Assembly: GCA_020720965.1 (NCBI GenBank)
Contig: DYNS01000225.1
Span: forward strand, 1-5,235
Length of the DNA stretch: 5,235 nt
Direction of reading: 5' to 3'
From: Anaerolinea sp.
GTDB taxonomy: Bacteria > Chloroflexota > Anaerolineae > Anaerolineales > Villigracilaceae
Shown one piece after another: positions 4,412 through 5,235 of the stretch. Every line of letters begins with the position of its first letter. Position 1 is the stretch's first letter. The notes under the pieces were generated by a model that saw only the letters and a program-made list of their open reading frames with translations, was not told the origin of the DNA and ran no database searches. A program made the translations under genes and the position numbers.

Positions 4412-5235
4412 CTACGCCCGGTAAATGGCAAGCAAGTCGGAAAGGATGGCGTAGCCGGTGGCAAGCCTGCCCGCGCCAGGTCCGATAAGAGTCACATCTC
4501 CCAACAGGGCGGTGGAGAAGGTGATGGCGTTGGTAGCGCCGCCGACCGAGGCAAGCGGGTGTGCCTGCGGCAGACGGGTGGGGCGGACGCTGGCGAGGAT
4601 TTCACCGGCGGGGGTTTTCTCCAGACTGGCGATTAATTTCCAGCGCTCCCCGGCAGCCTGGGCGGATTGAATATCCGCCGGGGTGAGCCGGGTGATGCCC
4701 TCGCGCTGTATCTGTGACAGGGTGAGCGAAGCGCCCATGAGGACATTGGCGAGGATGACAACCTTACCGGCAGCATCATAGCCTTCCACATCCCCGGTGG
4801 GGTCGGCTTCGGCGTAGCCTTTTTGTTGGGCTCCGGCAAGGGCTTCGGCATAGGGTGCGCCTGTTTCCATTTGGCTGAGGATGTAATTGGTTGTGCCATT
4901 AAGGATACCCTGAATTTTGAAAACACCCGCCCCGGCAAGCAGTTCACCACCCAGCTGCATGGAAGGCGTACCGCTCATCACTGTGCCTTCTATGCCCAGT
5001 TTTAATCCCTTTTGCTGCGCCAGGGCTTGCAAGGCGGGGTAATGCAGGGCAACCGGTCCCTTGTTGGTGGTGATGACGTGCATTCCCTCTTGCAGCGCCA
5101 GGCGAACGTGACCGGTAGCGGGTTCACCGGTTTGCAAGTCGGTATAGCTGAGTTCCACCAGCACATCTGCGCCACTTTGGCGGATGGTTTCTTCGGCGCT
5201 CCAGCCGCGCGCCTGGGCGGGAAGATTTTCCAGGC
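4412..5235 (-). CDS. hom: Homoserine dehydrogenase, C-terminal 273 residues (5' end off window), no ACT domain
   Basis: The reading frame is open to the right edge, so the start and most of the N-terminal NAD(P)-binding domain are missing. The enzyme reduces aspartate semialdehyde to homoserine in the threonine and methionine branch. Counting from the first full visible codon, GADVLVELSYTD (21-32) ends the nucleotide-binding part. TTNKGPV (55-61) is the family NKGP motif, and EGTVMSGTP (82-90) and GILNGTTNYIL (109-119) follow. The catalytic stretch GYAEADPTGDVEGYDAAGK (139-157) holds E142, D148, D153 and K157, with the same spacing as E208, D214, D219 and K223 of the yeast enzyme. The protein ends about 115 residues later, after GPGAGRLATGYAILSDL, with no C-terminal ACT domain. 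Threonine feedback through such a domain is therefore not expected. It is not a fusion with aspartate kinase at its C-terminus; an N-terminal fusion cannot be excluded. Confidence 0.95.
   Translation of the reverse strand, partial: LENLPAQARGWSAEETIRQSGADVLVELSYTDLQTGEPATGHVRLALQEGMHVITTNKGPVALHYPALQALAQQKGLKLGIEGTVMSGTPSMQLGGELLAGAGVFKIQGILNGTTNYILSQMETGAPYAEALAGAQQKGYAEADPTGDVEGYDAAGKVVILANVLMGASLTLSQIQREGITRLTPADIQSAQAAGERWKLIASLEKTPAGEILASVRPTRLPQAHPLASVGGATNAITFSTALLGDVTLIGPGAGRLATGYAILSDLLAIYRA

Noticed and set aside
1..5235. Mobile element, CRISPR array, phage genes, tRNA or a defence system
   Set aside because: No terminal inverted repeats, transposase motifs, regular spacer-repeat pattern or tRNA-like fold was seen; gene content is ordinary metabolism and envelope.

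Overview
This is a compact, roughly 55% GC window of bacterial chromosome with five genes and no intergenic gap longer than about 145 bases. The organism is probably a member of the Chloroflexota, perhaps Anaerolineae. The main reason is the secreted protein at 3392-4357: its repeat (TGH...FL.Y...IFG.P followed by GR..QYFER.R.E) is one I associate with exported proteins of that phylum. This is recognition from memory, not a search.

Layout. (1) Bases 1-293, minus strand: start of a GNAT N-acetyltransferase that runs off the left edge. (2) Bases 365-1870, minus strand: a two-gene membrane operon with nfeD first and a stomatin/slipin-type SPFH protein second. A strong hairpin follows it at 307-335. 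(3) Bases 1871-2014: a divergent promoter region with a perfect TATAAT box on each strand. (4) Bases 2015-3319, plus strand: UDP-N-acetyl-D-mannosamine dehydrogenase (WecC type), with overlapping inverted repeats at its 3' end. (5) Bases 3392-4357, plus strand: a secreted two-repeat protein with a C-terminal beta-rich, Ig-like part. Its TATAAT box is so close to the GTG start that the mRNA is probably leaderless. (6) Bases 4373-4409: a textbook bidirectional terminator. (7) Bases 4412-5235, minus strand: homoserine dehydrogenase without an ACT domain, cut by the right edge.

How the genes relate. NfeD and the SPFH protein form a known partnership: an oligomeric membrane scaffold and its OB-fold membrane partner. 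Their coupling here is tight, since the nfeD stop touches the Shine-Dalgarno of the next gene. WecC makes the activated uronic acid UDP-ManNAcA for surface polysaccharide, and the next gene encodes an exported protein, so these two may both serve the cell envelope, although each appears to have its own promoter. Homoserine dehydrogenase (threonine/methionine branch) and the acetyltransferase look like unrelated neighbours. I see no mobile element, CRISPR array, tRNA or rRNA. I do not see a clear new multi-gene system. The most interesting points are the leaderless start, the repeated promoter core and the repeat architecture of the secreted protein.
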